Positions 5,740 through 7,703 of a DNA stretch of 7,703 nt are shown in pieces. Source of the stretch: an uncultured Collinsella sp. (GTDB lineage: Bacteria > Actinomycetota > Coriobacteriia > Coriobacteriales > Coriobacteriaceae); contig USHZ01000094.1 in the NCBI GenBank assembly GCA_900554595.1, positions 1-7,703 on the forward strand, read 5' to 3'. Below the pieces are notes generated by a model. That model ran no database searches and had not been told where the DNA came from. It saw only the letters and a list, made by a program, of their open reading frames with translations. The number at the start of each line of letters is the position of its first letter. Position 1 is the stretch's first letter. The position numbers were made by a program, and so were the translations under genes.

Positions 5740-7002
5740 GTGCAAAACACGAAGCAAAAGGCGAGCACCAAGCAAAAGCTGACCATCGCCGCCATCTTTG
5801 GCGCCATGGGCCCCGGTCTGTTGGCGGCGCTTTCGGGTAATGACGCCGGCGGTATCGCCACGTATTCCAGCGCCGGCGCCAGCTATGGCTATAAGATGCT
5901 CTGGATGCTTCCCGTCATGACCGTGCTGCTTATCGTGACGCAGGAGACCGCGGCGCGCTGCGGATGCGTCACGGGTAAGGGCCTGGCATCGCTCATTCGC
6001 GAGCGCTTTGGTGTGCGCAAGAGCGTGTTGGCCATGGCGGCGCTACTGATTGCCAACACAGCCGTGACCATTTCGGAGTTTGCGGGTATCGCGAGCGGCC
6101 TTGCTCTGTTTGGCGTGCCGGCGAGCATTTCGGTGCCGCTCGTGGCACTGCTGGTTTGGATGCTTACCATGTCGGGCAGCTTCCAGCGCATCGAGAAGAT
6201 TTTGCTGCTGGTAAGCTGCGTGTTCGTGACCTATATCGTTGCCGCGTTTATGGCCGGCCCCAACTGGGGCGAGGTCGCGGTCGACTTGGTCGTCCCCAAT
6301 ATTCAAAACGACCCCAGCTACGTGTCGCTCGTGGTCGCAACGATCGGTACCACCATCGCACCGTGGATGATCTTTCTGGCTCAGAACAACGTGGTCGATA
6401 AGAATGCGGGCGAGGACGACATCGTGCTGCAGCGTATTGATACCGTGAGCGGCTCGATCGCTGCTGATATCATTGCGGGCTTCATTATCATCACGACCGG
6501 TACGGTGCTGTTCCCGGCGGGTATTCAGATTAGCGATGCCGCCGATGCCGCCCGCGCCCTGGAGCCCATCGCGGGCCAGTGGTCCACGGTGTTGTTTGCC
6601 TCGGGTCTGGTCGCAGCGAGCTTTTTGGCTGCCTGCGTGCTGCCGGGCGTTACGTCGAGCGCTATCTGCGAGGCATTTGGCTGGGAGCGCGGCGCCGACC
6701 GCAGCTGGGACGAGGCCCCGGTCTATCGCGGCATCATTACGGCCATCATCGGCATTTCTGCCGTGTTGGTGCTCGTGCCTGGTGTCGATTTGTTCCAGAT
6801 TATGATGACCTCGCAGGTCATCAACGGCGTGCTGCTGCCCGTAGTCTTGGTATTCCAGGTGGTTATCGCGGCGGATCGCCACATTATGGGCGCCAACCGC
6901 AACGGCCGCGTATGGAACGTGCTCACTTGGGCGACAATCGGCGTGATTACGGTGCTGACGGTCGTCATGTTTGTGCTGCAGGCGATGGGCTACAGCGCTT
7001 AA
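5740..7002 (+). CDS. NRAMP-related divalent metal (Mg2+/Mn2+) transporter, NRMT type
   Basis: The start is GTG 5740 behind AGGTGG (5730-5735), which overlaps the stop of the preceding gene; this gives 420 residues. The protein is hydrophobic throughout, with about eleven membrane helices, the usual number for SLC11/NRAMP. Helix 1 has 'GPGLLAALSGNDAGGIATYS' at 24-43: the family's DPGN is DAGG (35-38), keeping the Asp but losing the Asn. Helix 6 has 'GTTIAPWMIFLAQ' at 203-215: the metal-binding Met and following His of MPH are Ala207 and Trp209. These changes at both halves of the metal site mark the divergent NRMT clade. The structurally studied member, from Eggerthella lenta, moves Mg2+ and Mn2+ without proton coupling through a wider site that keeps ions partly hydrated. 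The operon partner with Mg2+-sensing domains supports Mg2+ as substrate. A strong terminator follows after 18 bases. Confidence 0.9.
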   Translation: MQNTKQKASTKQKLTIAAIFGAMGPGLLAALSGNDAGGIATYSSAGASYGYKMLWMLPVMTVLLIVTQETAARCGCVTGKGLASLIRERFGVRKSVLAMAALLIANTAVTISEFAGIASGLALFGVPASISVPLVALLVWMLTMSGSFQRIEKILLLVSCVFVTYIVAAFMAGPNWGEVAVDLVVPNIQNDPSYVSLVVATIGTTIAPWMIFLAQNNVVDKNAGEDDIVLQRIDTVSGSIAADIIAGFIIITTGTVLFPAGIQISDAADAARALEPIAGQWSTVLFASGLVAASFLAACVLPGVTSSAICEAFGWERGADRSWDEAPVYRGIITAIIGISAVLVLVPGVDLFQIMMTSQVINGVLLPVVLVFQVVIAADRHIMGANRNGRVWNVLTWATIGVITVLTVVMFVLQAMGYSA

Positions 7003-7020
7003 CGCTCACTTTTGGTTTTT

Positions 7021-7055
7021 AACAGGCCGCCGCCATGAGCTGCGGCCTGTTTTTT
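7021..7055 (+). terminator. Intrinsic terminator of the Mg2+ transport operon
   Basis: AACAGGCCGC (7021-7030) pairs with GCGGCCTGTT (7042-7051) around an 11-base loop, and the run of six T (7050-7055) overlaps the stem end. The reverse strand has no T-run after the stem, so it acts only on the plus strand. Confidence 0.9.
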
Positions 7056-7254
7056 GCCCATGGCCTCTCGGAGTCGGCTCGAAAAGAGCAATCTTGGGGT
7101 GTCTGCTGCGGGCGCGGGGCTTGCAAACAACGCTCGGAGTGGCGAAGAACTCAGAATTCGGCCGCGGGGGCATGTATCGGCTGCGCCAGGAGTGCCTCCG
7201 GGTGCCGGTGCTAAAGGAGCGCCCCCTGCGGGTGTAAGCAGATTTGGCTGCGCG
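7056..7254. other. Non-coding spacer with imperfect direct repeats
   Basis: About 200 bases lie between the convergent genes without a supportable gene. CTCGGAGT occurs at 7067-7074 and 7133-7140. An imperfect repeat AGGAG(T/C)GCC(T/C)CC...GGGTG occurs at 7188-7204 and 7215-7234. Small hairpins are GCTC-GAAAA-GAGC (7077-7089) and GGAG-TGC-CTCC (7189-7199). No clear terminator for the minus-strand gene is visible. Confidence 0.35.
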
Positions 7255-7703
7255 TTACTTGTCGGTGCCCAGCTTGTGTGGCTTGTAGGCGAGGGCGTTG
7301 ACGAGTGCGTCGGCGGCGGACTTGACGGCTGTCGGTTGCGGATCGTTAGCGTGGTCCTCGGGGTGCACGGGCAGGTCTTTCTTGACTGCATCGTGGATGA
7401 GATTGAGGTACTCGTTCACGCCGGTAGTCGACAGGTGCGTGCCGTCGCCGTCGAACAGGTCGTTGCGGTTGGCACTGTGCCCGTACCAGTCGATAACGCG
7501 TACATTCTTGTAGCGCGTGGCGGCGTTGGCGATGGCCTGGTTCGTGGACCCGACCCACGGCTGCGGGCTACGTGTGTTTACAAACACGACGATGCGCTGC
7601 TCGCCGGCGTCAGCCATGATCGCATCGACCTGGGCGTCCGTTACCAAACCGTTGGTGCCCAGGGCAAAGACCACGATCTTGCCGGCAAGGTTCTGCTGGA
7701 TAT
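7255..7703 (-). CDS. C-terminal part of an SGNH (OatA-type) O-acyltransferase, truncated by the window edge
   Basis: The stop is at 7255-7257, and the frame stays open to the edge of the window, so about 149 C-terminal residues are visible. The GTG at 7672-7674 is internal (preceded by IQQNLAGKI), not a start. 'VVFALGTNG' carries the conserved Gly and Asn of SGNH block III (about 7648-7674). 'DGTHLSTTG' carries the catalytic Asp-x-x-His of block V, with the Asp codon at 7444-7446 and the His codon at 7435-7437. 'NTRSPQPWVGSTN' and 'VIDWYGHS' between them are typical of the SGNH domain fused behind acyltransferase-3 membrane proteins such as OatA, which O-acetylate peptidoglycan or other surface glycans. 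The Gly-Asp-Ser block and any membrane domain would lie beyond the window. It converges on the Mg2+ operon, and nothing suggests shared function. Confidence 0.85.
   Translation of the reverse strand, partial: IQQNLAGKIVVFALGTNGLVTDAQVDAIMADAGEQRIVVFVNTRSPQPWVGSTNQAIANAATRYKNVRVIDWYGHSANRNDLFDGDGTHLSTTGVNEYLNLIHDAVKKDLPVHPEDHANDPQPTAVKSAADALVNALAYKPHKLGTDK

Noticed and set aside
6043..6882. 279-codon minus-strand frame opposite the NRMT gene
   Set aside because: The composition (His, Arg, Asp-rich) is that of an antisense shadow, and the plus strand is certain.
6999..7391. 130-codon minus-strand frame running through the terminator and the spacer
   Set aside because: It overlaps the SGNH gene in another frame and reads through the operon terminator stem. 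Its Pro/Ala-rich product has no domain signal.

Overview
The window reads as chromosomal DNA of a high-GC, Gram-positive-type actinobacterium. Class Coriobacteriia (Collinsella or a relative) is my best guess. This rests on strong GC bias at third codon positions, GTG and TTG starts with clear Shine-Dalgarno sites, and protein styles that resemble that class, such as a membrane-anchored NodB-type protein and an NRAMP-related Mg2+ transporter. No phylogenetic computation was done. I see no mobile element, CRISPR array, rRNA or tRNA.

Left part (1-2091). A 5'-incomplete gene encodes a protein that looks like a free-standing N-terminal domain of cyanophycin synthetase followed by a long disordered acidic tail. 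After a TATAAT promoter and a small 5'UTR hairpin come two coupled genes overlapping by one base: a YtxH-like small membrane protein and a PRC-barrel protein. A GC-rich stem-loop ends this unit.

Middle (2106-3512). One gene encodes a type II membrane-anchored protein with a DUF348/G5-like stalk and a NodB (CE4 polysaccharide deacetylase) fold. All three active-site or metal histidine positions of the NodB motifs are replaced, and the TFDDGP motif has become TFDEGP. It is probably not an ordinary Zn-dependent deacetylase.

Right part (3513-7055). A 374-base non-genic leader precedes an apparent two-gene Mg2+ operon. The first gene encodes PRC-barrel, MgtE_N, a CBS pair and five membrane segments that lack the normal MgtE GGN..Q pore signature. 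The second, eight bases later, encodes an NRAMP-family protein with DAGG and APW in place of DPGN and MPH, which points to the NRMT clade of Mg2+ transporters. I infer that the first protein is an Mg2+/nucleotide-sensing partner of the second. The leader has an extended -10 box, a Pro/Arg-rich 10-codon ORF with a good ribosome site, further short ORFs joined by NTGA overlaps, and hairpins, one of which competes for pairing with the ribosome site of the transporter gene. This is the best candidate for an undescribed regulatory system here. A strong intrinsic terminator closes the operon.

Right edge (7056-7703). About 200 non-coding bases with imperfect repeats lie before the minus-strand C-terminal part of an SGNH/OatA-type O-acyltransferase, whose N-terminal part lies beyond the window.
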